A DNA stretch of 21,706 nucleotides from a virus: positions 1 through 21,706 of the IMG/VR virus record IMGVR_UViG_3300012353_000009; one strand, 5' to 3'. A model generated the notes under the pieces. That model did not search any database and was not told the DNA's origin. It saw nothing but the letters and a program-made list of their open reading frames with translations. The position numbers and the translations under genes are program-made. This document shows positions 7,502 to 15,314 of this stretch, piece by piece. Position 1 is the stretch's first letter, and each line of letters opens with the position of its first letter.

Positions 7502-8172
7502 TTGTTTACTCCCGACGCGGCTGTTGCGAATAGAACACTTGCCGGCGGCGCGGCGACCTGCGTCGGCTTGGGCGCTTTGTTGAATTTATCCCATCCGGCA
7601 TCTATCTCAAAAATACGACCCCCGAATGCCGGGTTTTGTCTCGCGAGACTACGACGATATGCGCTCTGTATTTTGACGAGAGCCTTGCCGAGCGGGGCCA
7701 CATTGGGATGACTCAGATATGTGTCGGACCGATCATGCATATAATCTATCGCATCTTTAATGGGCATATCAGCGGCTTCGCGGCAAATCCCCATAAGTCT
7801 CTCAATATGATTTTCCGGCATCTCTGCAGAGATGACCCTTGATACGGAGATAAGGTCTTGCAACGTCTCTGATGCACGAACTTTGAGCTTCGGCACGATC
7901 TGTCCTAGCTGATATTCAAGACTATCGCGCGATGGTGCAGTTTTCGGGAGCTTTGCCTCTTCGATCAACGCCGCGCCGTGCTCGCGCAAGGCGGCTCTCT
8001 CCGGGTCTTCCTCTTCCTCTACCGGAGCGGCCTCTCGGGTCGAAGAGTCGATCGGTCTCTTGCTCTCGGTATCCCAAAATTCGTCCGGTGCGGGCGCCGG
8101 CGGTGGTGTCGATGGCGATGCCGTCGCGCCGAAAATCTGCGCTCGCCTGGCGCGATTGAGCAGCTCGTTCAT
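7498..8172 (-). CDS. Probable internal virion protein (224 aa)
   Basis: The N-terminus (about residues 18-60) is Pro/Glu-rich and probably disordered (STPPPAPAPDEF, then an acidic EEEED run). The rest looks helical. Residues 176-194 contain LARQNPAFGGRIFEIDAGW, matching LAKQNPAYASRLRAINEGW in the protein just upstream, so the two genes share a domain. That motif is common in phage DNA-ejection-type proteins. The gene begins with ATG in a four-base overlap with its neighbour's stop. A role as ejection or internal core protein follows from this similarity and position and is an inference. Confidence 0.68.
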   Translation of the reverse strand: MNELLNRARRAQIFGATASPSTPPPAPAPDEFWDTESKRPIDSSTREAAPVEEEEDPERAALREHGAALIEEAKLPKTAPSRDSLEYQLGQIVPKLKVRASETLQDLISVSRVISAEMPENHIERLMGICREAADMPIKDAIDYMHDRSDTYLSHPNVAPLGKALVKIQSAYRRSLARQNPAFGGRIFEIDAGWDKFNKAPKPTQVAAPPASVLFATAASGVNK

Positions 8173-9701
8173 GGCGCGCCGGCCTCGGACAGTACAAGCC
8201 CGACGCCGGGCGAAGCTACGCGGCCGGCGATCTTTGCCGCCAAGCCGATCGGCTCGGCTGCGGCGGGTCGCCGCAGAATGGCAGTCGCCGTCGCTTTTCG
8301 AAGCAGTGGGCTCATGTATGGCACCGAGGCGATGGCCTCAGCAGCCGGCAAAGCAAGAGTCGCTGGATGACCAAGAAGCGGACCTAAGAGCGACGCGACA
8401 TTACTTGCTTGCATCATACGTCCTGGTGTCCCGGAATCGGGATATTTTTTGCCGAGAACGCGCATCATTGGCGAGGAGAGGTCTTGTAACTGTGCCTGAC
8501 CCTGCGCAAATCTGCCGATCCCGGCCTTTCCTAGACGCCTGGAGTGCGCCGCAACTGCTTGGCTGAACTCCTCCGGCGAGAAAGCATCTCTGCCCCGCTT
8601 CTCGGCTGCAAACGCCGCATCACGGATTACGCTGTAGTTCGACCACCCCTCATTGATAGCGCGCAGCCTGCTCGCATACGCAGGATTCTGCTTCGCAAGC
8701 CCCTCGCGGGCAGCCGACAGAACGTCGTCAAGCGATTCAGCGAGCAGAATAGAGTCCGGGTCAGCATTCGGCCCCTTGTAGCGGGTGGAGAAGTCCGTCA
8801 GATATTCCTCAGCGTCCTTAAAGTTCTTCTTGCTGAGGGCCTGATCGAGAATCTGCCCGAAGCGCGTCGCCTCCGCAGATGGCAGATCGGCGTGCACCCT
8901 CTCGACAATAGGTGTTAGATCGCCCACCAGCTGCCGCGTATCCATCTGGAGCTTCGGTGCAATCTCATCGAAAGCCCCGCTAAGATTATTGAAGACCTCT
9001 TTGACGCCTTGGGGGCCCACCTGTCCGCTGGCCTTGGCGCCGATCGGCTTTAATGCCCGATTGTAGACGGCTACATTGGCCTGTTCGATGGCATTCGCGC
9101 GGCCACGCACGATGGCGCTACCGAGGAACGGTATGCTGGTCAGCTTCTCTTCGGCCGCAGCCGCCTTGGGACCAATGGCTTGTCCAAGCGTCGGGGTCAC
9201 ACCTTCGCTGACGAGCTCTCTCGCCGCCGGATTCACCGCTCCACTGATGATCTTGCCGGCAACCTGGCCGACAATGCTGCCGGCGGCGCCGATACCGGCC
9301 TGCTTGAGCTTGGATTGCCAGTAGTGATCCTCGTCATCTGTTTCCGGCGATGCCGCGCCGGCGATTGCGCCGGCCACCATGCCGCCGGCAAGCCCCCCGC
9401 CACCGGCGAGCGCGATCGGCAATGTCGCCGCGATCTCGCCGGCCATCTTCGCGACATCGAAACCCTCGGGCTTGCGCGCCTCGTACTCGATTTTCCGCTG
9501 CCTGATGTTTTCCTCGAGTTTCCCCAGCGGGCGCGCCATAATCCCACGGGCTTCCTGCGGCAGTGCGCGCGCCGCCATCTTCGACAAGCCATAGGCGATA
9601 TTGCCGGCGCCATAACCAAAGCTCTCGATGGTGCTCATCGGCCCTTTCTGCTTGCCGGACCAGTAGGACGCAGCTGCCGACTGCATTTCCTTTTCCGGCA
9701 T
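8169..9701 (-). CDS. Internal virion / DNA-ejection-type protein (510 aa, amber-separated N-terminus)
   Basis: This is a likely ejected inner protein. From the ATG at 9701 it has SAAASYWSGKQ at the N-terminus, two Gly/Ala-rich hydrophobic segments (about 88-117 and 135-155) and a family-like stretch at residues 165-222 (SEGVTPTLGQAIGPKA...SIPFLGSAIVRGRANAIEQ...YNRALKPIGA). The LAKQNPAYASRLRAINEGW motif follows at 335-353, and a hydrophobic C-terminal region at 434-465. The same frame continues upstream past one TAG (9723-9725) to an ATG at 9842. Without that codon the protein would be 557 residues with two N-terminal repeats. Candidate starts are 9701 (no clear ribosome site) and 9638 (AAAGGG three bases upstream, MSTIESFGYG). 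Translation could also come by amber readthrough. Family motifs are recognised; exact function is inferred. Confidence 0.75.
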   Translation of the reverse strand: MPEKEMQSAAASYWSGKQKGPMSTIESFGYGAGNIAYGLSKMAARALPQEARGIMARPLGKLEENIRQRKIEYEARKPEGFDVAKMAGEIAATLPIALAGGGGLAGGMVAGAIAGAASPETDDEDHYWQSKLKQAGIGAAGSIVGQVAGKIISGAVNPAARELVSEGVTPTLGQAIGPKAAAAEEKLTSIPFLGSAIVRGRANAIEQANVAVYNRALKPIGAKASGQVGPQGVKEVFNNLSGAFDEIAPKLQMDTRQLVGDLTPIVERVHADLPSAEATRFGQILDQALSKKNFKDAEEYLTDFSTRYKGPNADPDSILLAESLDDVLSAAREGLAKQNPAYASRLRAINEGWSNYSVIRDAAFAAEKRGRDAFSPEEFSQAVAAHSRRLGKAGIGRFAQGQAQLQDLSSPMMRVLGKKYPDSGTPGRMMQASNVASLLGPLLGHPATLALPAAEAIASVPYMSPLLRKATATAILRRPAAAEPIGLAAKIAGRVASPGVGLVLSEAGAP

Positions 9702-9833
9702 ATCATCAGGAAATTTGACATGCTAGCCGTTAGGAAACTCGACTGAGGACCAGTAGGACGCAGCTGCCGAATGCATCTGTTCTTCCGGCATGTCATCCGG
9801 AAACTGGCGGCGCTCGCCGTTAGGAAACTCTAC
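9657..9833 (-). repeat. 90-bp in-frame tandem duplication
   Basis: Two direct copies lie at about 9657-9743 and 9747-9833, offset by exactly 90 bases (30 codons). By hand count there are about 15 differences over 87 aligned bases. Each encodes a VEFPNG...FPDDMPE...M.SAAASYW module. The left copy has TAG where the right copy has GAG. Confidence 0.9.
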
Positions 9834-9842
9834 TAGCGGCAT
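9723..9842 (-). CDS. N-terminal repeat ORF ending in amber, in frame with the 510-aa gene
   Basis: ATG at 9842 opens a 39-codon frame: MPLVEFPNGERRQFPDDMPE, then EQMHSAAASYWSSVEFPNG, then TAG. The downstream continuation after the TAG (HVKFPDDMPEKEMQSAAASY) repeats the first half. This VEFPDG-type module is a familiar N-terminus of phage internal or tail proteins. The ORF is therefore best read as the original 5' end of the 510-aa gene, cut off by a GAG- or CAG-to-TAG change. It could be a free peptide, a remnant or the readthrough N-terminus. It overlaps the end of the 41-aa gene by 23 bases in another frame. Confidence 0.55.
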   Translation of the reverse strand: MPLVEFPNGERRQFPDDMPEEQMHSAAASYWSSVEFPNG

Positions 9843-9945
9843 CACACCATCCCATTGCGTACGCCATCTCCAAGACCGTCTTCACCTTGTGGTATTTCAG
9901 CAATTCCAGAAGCTGGTTAATCTTTTCTTCGGTCAGATCAACCAT
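9820..9945 (-). CDS. Small helical hypothetical protein (41 aa)
   Basis: Starting at ATG 9945 the product is MVDLTEEKINQLLELLKYHK, then VKTVLEMAYAMGWCDAASRVS. It is predicted helical and amphipathic. I choose this start because GGAG lies five bases upstream. An upstream ATG at 9969 (eight residues more, overlapping the lipoprotein stop by ten bases) is possible. No family is recognised. It sits with the lipoprotein as a two-gene insert between internal virion protein genes. Confidence 0.55.
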   Translation of the reverse strand: MVDLTEEKINQLLELLKYHKVKTVLEMAYAMGWCDAASRVS

Positions 9946-9950
9946 GGTAA

Positions 9951-9954
9951 CTCC
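9951..9954 (-). promoter_or_regulatory. Ribosome binding site GGAG for the 41-aa gene
   Basis: GGAG five bases before the ATG at 9945 favours this start over the ATG at 9969. Confidence 0.5.
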
Positions 9955-9959
9955 ATCGA

Positions 9960-10253
9960 TTACCGGCATGTCATTGTCCCATATCCATCCGAATAGCACG
10001 TTGTGGTCCGTCTCACCGGCATGTACGCCAGCGGATTGGGCACCGGCTGACTGAACACCTGACTCCATACGGCGTTGTCCATGGCATTCTGGCGTTGCCG
10101 GTAATCCATGCACTTCCAGAAATCACCGCTGTTGTTCGTTACGCCATGACAATTATCTGCTTCCGTAGGAACATCGACGCAGCCGACCAGCAGGATCACG
10201 CCCATGACCGCCGCTACGGCGATCATGCCGAAGTCAAAAGCCGTGTATTTCAC
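9960..10253 (-). CDS. Phage lipoprotein (97 aa)
   Basis: The N-terminus has a hydrophobic segment (residues 10-24, MIAVAAVMGVILLVG) followed by Cys25 in an L-V-G-C lipobox, so signal peptidase II processing and attachment to a membrane are likely. The mature part contains further cysteines (about residues 35, 48, 86 and 96) and ends TTTCYSDGYGTMTCR. The n-region is weakly charged, with Lys2 offset by Asp7. ATG at 10253 overlaps the preceding stop by four bases. Possible roles are superinfection exclusion at the receptor, a spanin-like lysis part or a virion component; none can be chosen here. An Rz1-type spanin seems less likely, because no overlapping Rz gene is seen. Confidence 0.72.
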   Translation of the reverse strand: MKYTAFDFGMIAVAAVMGVILLVGCVDVPTEADNCHGVTNNSGDFWKCMDYRQRQNAMDNAVWSQVFSQPVPNPLAYMPVRRTTTCYSDGYGTMTCR

Positions 10254-11746
10254 TCTACTCTCCCGGTTGCAGGATTGAACTTCAGAACCTTAGCAGGTCC
10301 CGGTACCCCTGTCATTGGGAGATTTGCTGGATTGGCAACTTTTCGTGCCTGTCCGGGTCCAAAAACACCGGGCGGAGAATCGCCCGCGGGAGCCGGGTAA
10401 TATCCTGACGTAGTTGGATTATTGCCCGGCGGAAATTGCCGCTGCGTTTGCTGATGCGACAACAACCCCTGAAATGCCTGCGAGCCCGGCTGTAGAACCA
10501 CCCCCATCAACGACAGATTGCCGCTCAGGAATTGACGCAGCCGATCCAGCTTGTCGCGGACCTGCGCCTCGCTGTCGCCAACACTCGGAGCAAACATCTG
10601 GTTTGCATTCTTGAGCTCCTGTTCGTTGAGCGCCGCGCCGGTCGTGGCTCGAACGTAGGGGTCCATCGCCTGCAGAATGCGCTGATTGACCAGCGCGCCC
10701 TCCGGTACAGCAATACCGGGCGCGCCGTGTCGCGCCGCGGTGGCGCCGGCGAGCACCCCACGGTCGAGCTGGCCATTGGGGAATACCTGCTGCTCGATTT
10801 GATCGACGATCTCGGCACCCTGGCGCGTGCCCTGGATGCGACCGGCTTCGGCCATGCCGAGCGGCTTGCTCTTGACGGCCTGCGGCGCGCCGGCGAGCGG
10901 CACCGCATAGGGTGTGCCGCCCTTCGGCTTCATGCCGGCCATGTAATTGGTCGTCGTCATCATCTCGCCGGTGTCGGGATTACGCTCCTGCGTCTGGATC
11001 GGCAGGATTTGCGGCGCGAAATACCCGCCTCCTCCGCCGCCGCCACCACCACCAGTGGCAATGTGGCGGGCCTCTGCCTGCTGGCGAATGACCCTCGGGT
11101 CTTCCGGACCGCCCGGCTCAGCCATCAGATTGCCCGCCTCATCGCGAATAAAGCCGCTGGGTGTGCCTTGCGCCTTTGGCTTGGCCTTGAGGCCACCCGC
11201 CTTCACAAGCGCCTGTAGCGCCATCTGACGGCCTGCCGCCTCGTTCGGTATACCGCCGCTCACATCTTCCTTCATAATCCCCTCGAGCCAATGATTGGCC
11301 TGCTCGGGGTCCATGCCGGGGGCGATGTCCGAGAACGTCTTGTAGACCGCACCGACCGCCGCGTTGCCCTGCGCCGCCGCCTGCTTCATCACATCGAACG
11401 CCAGACGGCCCTGCTCGGTGGCGATGCGCTGGCGCTGCAGGTCGTGCTGCTGTGTATCCTGCAGCAGCGCCAGCAGCTGCGCGCGTTCCTTAACCGCCGA
11501 CATGCGCTGCGCCTTGAGAATGGTCGACGGCAGCATCTCCGGCCCGGTCTGCTGGCCGCGCATGATCGCCAGCGGATTGATCACCGGCATCGTCCGGATC
11601 GCCCGGAATATCTCATCCGGCGATGGCGTATCGTGAATCAGGCCGGCGGTGATCTGATCGAAGATGCGCGACGTCGCCTGCTCGGACGGCATCGGTGGCC
11701 CGGTCGGTTGCTCCTGCGCGAGCCCGGATTCGAAATCTTCCATCAT
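10250..11746 (-). CDS. Probable internal virion protein (498 aa)
   Basis: The start at ATG 11746 gives the four-base ATGA overlap seen at many junctions here. A longer frame to 11800 is open but would overlap the upstream gene. The protein has a long helical, Gln/Ala-rich first half (about residues 60-170), then ten consecutive glycines near residue 235, then beta-poor sequence and a Pro/Gly-rich tail. No catalytic motif or membrane segment is visible. Length, composition and position between other inner proteins suggest a core or ejection protein. The family is not recognised with certainty. Confidence 0.7.
   Translation of the reverse strand: MMEDFESGLAQEQPTGPPMPSEQATSRIFDQITAGLIHDTPSPDEIFRAIRTMPVINPLAIMRGQQTGPEMLPSTILKAQRMSAVKERAQLLALLQDTQQHDLQRQRIATEQGRLAFDVMKQAAAQGNAAVGAVYKTFSDIAPGMDPEQANHWLEGIMKEDVSGGIPNEAAGRQMALQALVKAGGLKAKPKAQGTPSGFIRDEAGNLMAEPGGPEDPRVIRQQAEARHIATGGGGGGGGGGYFAPQILPIQTQERNPDTGEMMTTTNYMAGMKPKGGTPYAVPLAGAPQAVKSKPLGMAEAGRIQGTRQGAEIVDQIEQQVFPNGQLDRGVLAGATAARHGAPGIAVPEGALVNQRILQAMDPYVRATTGAALNEQELKNANQMFAPSVGDSEAQVRDKLDRLRQFLSGNLSLMGVVLQPGSQAFQGLLSHQQTQRQFPPGNNPTTSGYYPAPAGDSPPGVFGPGQARKVANPANLPMTGVPGPAKVLKFNPATGRVE
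11024..11053 (-). repeat. Ten-glycine codon tract
   Basis: Ten Gly codons in a row (GGT x3, GGC x3, GGA x2, GGC, GGG) form a GGN microsatellite inside the 498-aa gene, coding a flexible linker. Confidence 0.9.
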
Positions 11747-12426
11747 CGCATCCAGCTGAACTGCGGCTGGGTCGGCCGCAACCCGGAGAATTGCGCCCAT
11801 GGCGCCTGGTTGACGTAGCCTGCCATCGGCGGCGATGGGGCAAACATGTCACGCAGCTGCCGGCCACCGCCCATGGCCTCGCCGGCAAGACCGAGAATAT
11901 CGAAGCTGCGCTGGTACTTCATCTGATTGCCGATGCTCCCGGCTGTCGCCATCTGCGCATATTCGCTCGCATCACCGGCCGCTTGGCCATAGCTGGATGC
12001 TACACCCAGCATGCCATGGCCGGTCGCCATGAGACGCTGCTGCGCCAGCCCGCCCGATTGCTCGCTCGCCTGCTGAAACAGCCTGCCGATGGCAAGATTA
12101 CGCGATTCATCCTCGCGCTCGGGACGGACGCCGGCGGTGAGCCCCCGCGCGCGAGCCTTCCTGGCCAGCAGCTGGTTGCTCATCACGCCTTCGGCGATGT
12201 TGCGCCGCAGCCGGCTTTCTTCCATCGCGGCAGTCTGCCGGAACAGCGGATTGGTGACGTCGCCGGCCGCCTGAAAATAGCGCTGTGCGGCGCTCGCCGC
12301 ATTCACCTGCGCCTGCATGGTGCGCTGAATGCGGCCCATCCCCTGCATATTGCCGCCGGCGAACATGCTGCCGATGGAACCGGCGGTCGACAGACCCATC
12401 AGGGCAGCGGCGAACGGGAACGGCAT
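11743..12426 (-). CDS. Internal virion protein, gp14/gp7-like (227 aa)
   Basis: The N-terminus (MPFPFAAALMGLSTAGSIGS) is hydrophobic and glycine-rich, as in small internal virion proteins of podoviruses that insert into the envelope during DNA ejection. It is followed by a long Gln/Ala/Arg-rich helical region (about residues 30-190). The start has TAAGG seven bases upstream and follows the 144-aa gene by nine bases. It is the first of a run of inner proteins. Assignment is by size, composition and context rather than by a specific motif. Confidence 0.68.
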   Translation of the reverse strand: MPFPFAAALMGLSTAGSIGSMFAGGNMQGMGRIQRTMQAQVNAASAAQRYFQAAGDVTNPLFRQTAAMEESRLRRNIAEGVMSNQLLARKARARGLTAGVRPEREDESRNLAIGRLFQQASEQSGGLAQQRLMATGHGMLGVASSYGQAAGDASEYAQMATAGSIGNQMKYQRSFDILGLAGEAMGGGRQLRDMFAPSPPMAGYVNQAPWAQFSGLRPTQPQFSWMR

Positions 12427-12435
12427 CGGATTACC

Positions 12436-12870
12436 TTACTGAACCGGCTGTTGGGGGAGGATTAGCATGTTGCCCGGCTCAACCCTCCCAAAATAGTCGG
12501 TCAGCGCTTCCGGCCCCCAGTAGTCGAGATTCGTCTTGCCTGGCGAAAATGTCCAAGATTTGTCCGTCCTCCGGAGCCACGTGCCGCCCTCATATCCATC
12601 ACGACCATGATACATCGACTGCGTAGAGAAAGTAGGGTGATTTGGCTTCTTAAAATCATCTTCGAAATGGCCGGAGTGAACCTGTTGACCACGATGCTTT
12701 TTCCACCAACCACGCATATCGTAATTCTGCATATCTCGGCTGTAATCCCTGCCCTCCCATTTCCTCTGGTCAGCGATGAACCTATTGAAAGCCATCTCTT
12801 CGCTCGATGATAACGGTGTATTGTATCGATCCACCCACGACTCGCTTTCCGGATCATTGATTGATGGCAT
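12436..12870 (-). CDS. Conserved phage structural-region protein (144 aa)
   Basis: Residues about 48-90 contain YDMRGWWKKH and FEDDFKKPNHPTFSTQSMYH, followed by GGTW and FSPGKTNL. The YDMRG...FKKPNHPTFS signature recurs in a family of uncharacterised proteins next to tail and internal virion genes of podovirus-like phages. A late part (PEALTDYFGRVEPGN) also fits that family. Function is unknown. ATG at 12870 follows the previous TAG by six bases, with a GAGG ribosome site. The gene is AT-richer than its neighbours. Confidence 0.72.
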   Translation of the reverse strand: MPSINDPESESWVDRYNTPLSSSEEMAFNRFIADQRKWEGRDYSRDMQNYDMRGWWKKHRGQQVHSGHFEDDFKKPNHPTFSTQSMYHGRDGYEGGTWLRRTDKSWTFSPGKTNLDYWGPEALTDYFGRVEPGNMLILPQQPVQ

Positions 12871-12876
12871 TTGCCG

Positions 12877-13053
12877 CTACCTCAACATCAGTATCTTGTT
12901 GATCTTGAGCATCCATTTGGCGATTTCGGCGTCCTGAGCACAGCTGAAATTGCCGATGCCGTTAGCAACATCAGTCACCTTGTCCAAGGCTACCGGCATC
13001 GGCAACTCGTCGCTCTCGCCGTCGGTCGTGAATACCGCGAAGTCGAACTTCAT
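12877..13053 (-). CDS. Small hypothetical protein (58 aa)
   Basis: The product begins MKFDFAVFTTDGESDELPMP and ends AKWMLKINKILMLR. I choose ATG at 13053 because it forms the ATGA overlap typical of this operon and has AGGA close upstream. A start at 13080 would add nine residues and overlap more. No family is recognised. It is soluble, with a basic C-terminal helix. Confidence 0.62.
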   Translation of the reverse strand: MKFDFAVFTTDGESDELPMPVALDKVTDVANGIGNFSCAQDAEIAKWMLKINKILMLR

Positions 13054-13235
13054 GTCCTGCTCATTCCTTGTAGGTGCCATGCCAATGTGGAATCGGCGTC
13101 ATCGATCCATGTGTCGTAATACGACAACCATAGATCGTCGTATGTCCAATATCTCACAATCCCGCGCGAGCCGGTTCGCGAATATACCGGGAAGCCATGT
13201 GTCAGAACCGGACCGGCATCGGTTATGATCTTCAT
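13050..13235 (-). CDS. Small hypothetical protein (61 aa)
   Basis: The product begins MKIITDAGPVLTHGFPVYSR and is rich in Trp and Tyr (WTYDDLWLSYYDTWIDD around residues 30-46). The ATG at 13235 gives a four-base overlap with the stop of the large tail-hub gene; upstream codons in this frame lie inside that gene and are rejected. The function is unknown. Confidence 0.6.
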   Translation of the reverse strand: MKIITDAGPVLTHGFPVYSRTGSRGIVRYWTYDDLWLSYYDTWIDDADSTLAWHLQGMSRT

Positions 13236-15310
13236 CTGATTCCCAGTCTGTTGATGAACAGCGTGAATCGAGAGATGACATCCGGCCCTCGCTGATCGCT
13301 GGTCGATATCGTCAGACGCATTTCCTTGCCGCGCCATCTGAGCGGGAATTTCCGGTCGAAGATACCTGAGCCGCCGCCGATCGTCCATTGGCCGATGATG
13401 ATGCTGCCTATCGAGCCGCTGCCGCCGGCCGCCGATACGGTGATGATGTCGTTGCTCTCGATCGGGAAGAACGGCGCCTCGGCTCGGATCGTGTAGGTGA
13501 TGTCGGCACCGTTGTGGAACGTCGGCTGAATGTAGTGGCCTTGCTTGACCTGCAGGGACCGGCGCGGCTCGTCGAGCGTCAGCCAGCCCGACTGGTACTC
13601 GGTCGTGTAGGTCTCGCCATCGTCGTCATAGGTGCCGGCGTCGAACCGATAGACCTGGCCACCGGCGCCGGCGCACAGCAAAGTGCCGTCCTGGCGCGTC
13701 AGGAATGCGTTCTGCCGGGCGAACTTGCCGTCGAACAGGCTCCAGCTGCCGCGCGTCGGTGCCGGTGAGAATGCCTGCGGACCGGCGCCCATCAACGCCG
13801 ATCCGAAATACGGCGTGTAGTTGTAGGTGAAAATCTGCGAGCCGATCTTGAAGCACACCCACGACCGCTTCGGATAATGGAACACCATGACCTCGGATTC
13901 GTTCGCCGAGGCGATCAAGGTGCGCAACGTGTTCTTTAGCGCCTCAGAGAGATTCTCCTGGCCTAAGCCGCTGCCGCCGCTCTGCGGCAGATACGAGAAG
14001 CTCTGCACCCCGTCGTCGGAGATGATCACGACATCGTTACCTATCGTCGCCAATCCCTGCGGTGAGCGCGCGCCCTGCGGAAACAGGCCGGCCGGGCTGA
14101 AATCCTTGCTGCCGCCGGCATCGTCGATGATCGGATCGGTGCCCTCGAACAGCAGGGTGAAGCGATTGCCACACATCACCAGGAACCGCTGGTAGCTGGC
14201 CATCGACTTGATGATATCGCCGGTCGGTTGCTGTGAGCCGAAGCTGAACGTGCCGGACGCGATCGTGCCGCTCGAGGTGGTCATGTCGGACGGATCGTCG
14301 GGACCGCTGATACGGACGAGGTGGCGATCGCGGCTGTCGATGAAGTAGGCGCGGCCATAGTGGACATGTACACGTTCGGCGATCGGCATGGCCGACTTGT
14401 GAAACGTCAGGATATCGCCAGGCGACTGGCCGGCCACCACACCGCCGATGCCGAGCGCGGCGCTGCTGATGGCACTGACCAGCGAAACGGTTTGCTGACC
14501 AGGATTGTGGATAAAATCGCCGACGCGGATTGATGTGCCGAACCAATTAGTGATGCCGGAAACGGCCACGGTGGTCGAGTTGGTGCCGGGACCGGCGGTG
14601 GCGACATTATCATCCTCGCCGCCGCCGTCCTGCGGAATGATGTTGAGCTCGACGGTATCGATGATCTGGTAATGATCGCCCGGCGACTGTCCTGCAATCG
14701 CCGTATGTTGAATAGTCGCCGTGGCTGATACAGCCACAATAATACCAAGGAGCTGACGCGTCATATTAAATACAACGTCGTCGTTGGTTATGCCTCTGGT
14801 GGATGGACTTCCGCCTAGTGCCGTGGTGTTGTTTATAACCAGCTGTGTAGTGGTGGTTGGCGTAATGGCCTGGTCTTCGTCGATGATTGCGCGCAGCTCG
14901 GTGTAGTTCTGGCCGTCCTTGGTGTAGACGTTGCGGCTGGTGCCGTTCACGAAGATCAGCCGGTCGACCATCTGCACCGACTGATACGTGTTGCCGTGGA
15001 AATGGCTGTTGAACGCGCTGACCCATGCCGATGTTGCGACATTGAAGCGGTATAGGCGGCCCTCGGCCCCGGCGATCAGGGTCGTCGCGCCGGTGCGGCT
15101 GTCTACCAGCTCATGCAGCGACGATATGGTCGGGCCACCTGGAATCGCCGGGCTGTGCTTGACGAGGCCTTGCCGCTTTTCACAACCGCCGGCTGAGTTT
15201 ATGAAGCGGTTGCGGAACCTTAGCGCGTAGTCCGGGGGTAGGGCGGTTTCCTCGAAGTTGGTCGCGAGGCCTTTCGGCGCTATTGGGTACGTGGCTTGGA
15301 GGAGGGCCAT
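13232..15310 (-). CDS. P22 gp10-like stabilisation / tail-hub protein (692 aa)
   Basis: In P22-type virions gp10 forms part of the tail hub that plugs the portal and retains DNA. The N-terminus (MALLQATYPIAPKGLATNFE, then YALRFRNRFINSAGGCEKRQ) and the many short W/Y/G beta motifs (EGRLYRFN, VHYGRAYFIDSRDRHLVRIS, GSWSLFDGKFARQN) fit this beta-propeller-like family. Length is in the usual range. A duplicated block with GQSPGD (about 175-218 and 261-304) lies in an insert. I choose ATG at 15310, four bases after the previous stop. A GTG at 15334 in frame would add eight residues. T7 gp12-like nozzle protein is the alternative label. Confidence 0.78.
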   Translation of the reverse strand: MALLQATYPIAPKGLATNFEETALPPDYALRFRNRFINSAGGCEKRQGLVKHSPAIPGGPTISSLHELVDSRTGATTLIAGAEGRLYRFNVATSAWVSAFNSHFHGNTYQSVQMVDRLIFVNGTSRNVYTKDGQNYTELRAIIDEDQAITPTTTTQLVINNTTALGGSPSTRGITNDDVVFNMTRQLLGIIVAVSATATIQHTAIAGQSPGDHYQIIDTVELNIIPQDGGGEDDNVATAGPGTNSTTVAVSGITNWFGTSIRVGDFIHNPGQQTVSLVSAISSAALGIGGVVAGQSPGDILTFHKSAMPIAERVHVHYGRAYFIDSRDRHLVRISGPDDPSDMTTSSGTIASGTFSFGSQQPTGDIIKSMASYQRFLVMCGNRFTLLFEGTDPIIDDAGGSKDFSPAGLFPQGARSPQGLATIGNDVVIISDDGVQSFSYLPQSGGSGLGQENLSEALKNTLRTLIASANESEVMVFHYPKRSWVCFKIGSQIFTYNYTPYFGSALMGAGPQAFSPAPTRGSWSLFDGKFARQNAFLTRQDGTLLCAGAGGQVYRFDAGTYDDDGETYTTEYQSGWLTLDEPRRSLQVKQGHYIQPTFHNGADITYTIRAEAPFFPIESNDIITVSAAGGSGSIGSIIIGQWTIGGGSGIFDRKFPLRWRGKEMRLTISTSDQRGPDVISRFTLFINRLGIR
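14399..14788 (-). repeat. Internal duplicated block in tail-hub gene
   Basis: Two stretches of about 44 codons, at 14657-14788 and 14399-14530, encode similar blocks. Each has a DDV/GDF-x-x-N opening, a hydrophobic middle and an AGQSPGD ending. DNA identity is low outside the AGQSPGD part. Confidence 0.55.
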
Positions 15311-15314
15311 ATTG

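Noticed and set aside
9723-9725. TAG reassigned to an amino acid throughout the phage
   Set aside because: TAG ends several well-placed genes (stops at 21358, 18972, 18625, 12877, 7382 and 2759), each immediately followed by another start, so it works as a stop here.
9180-9746. Plus-strand 188-codon frame opposite the internal virion gene
   Set aside because: It is a shadow of the minus-strand gene, rich in Arg and His, with no neighbouring plus-strand gene.
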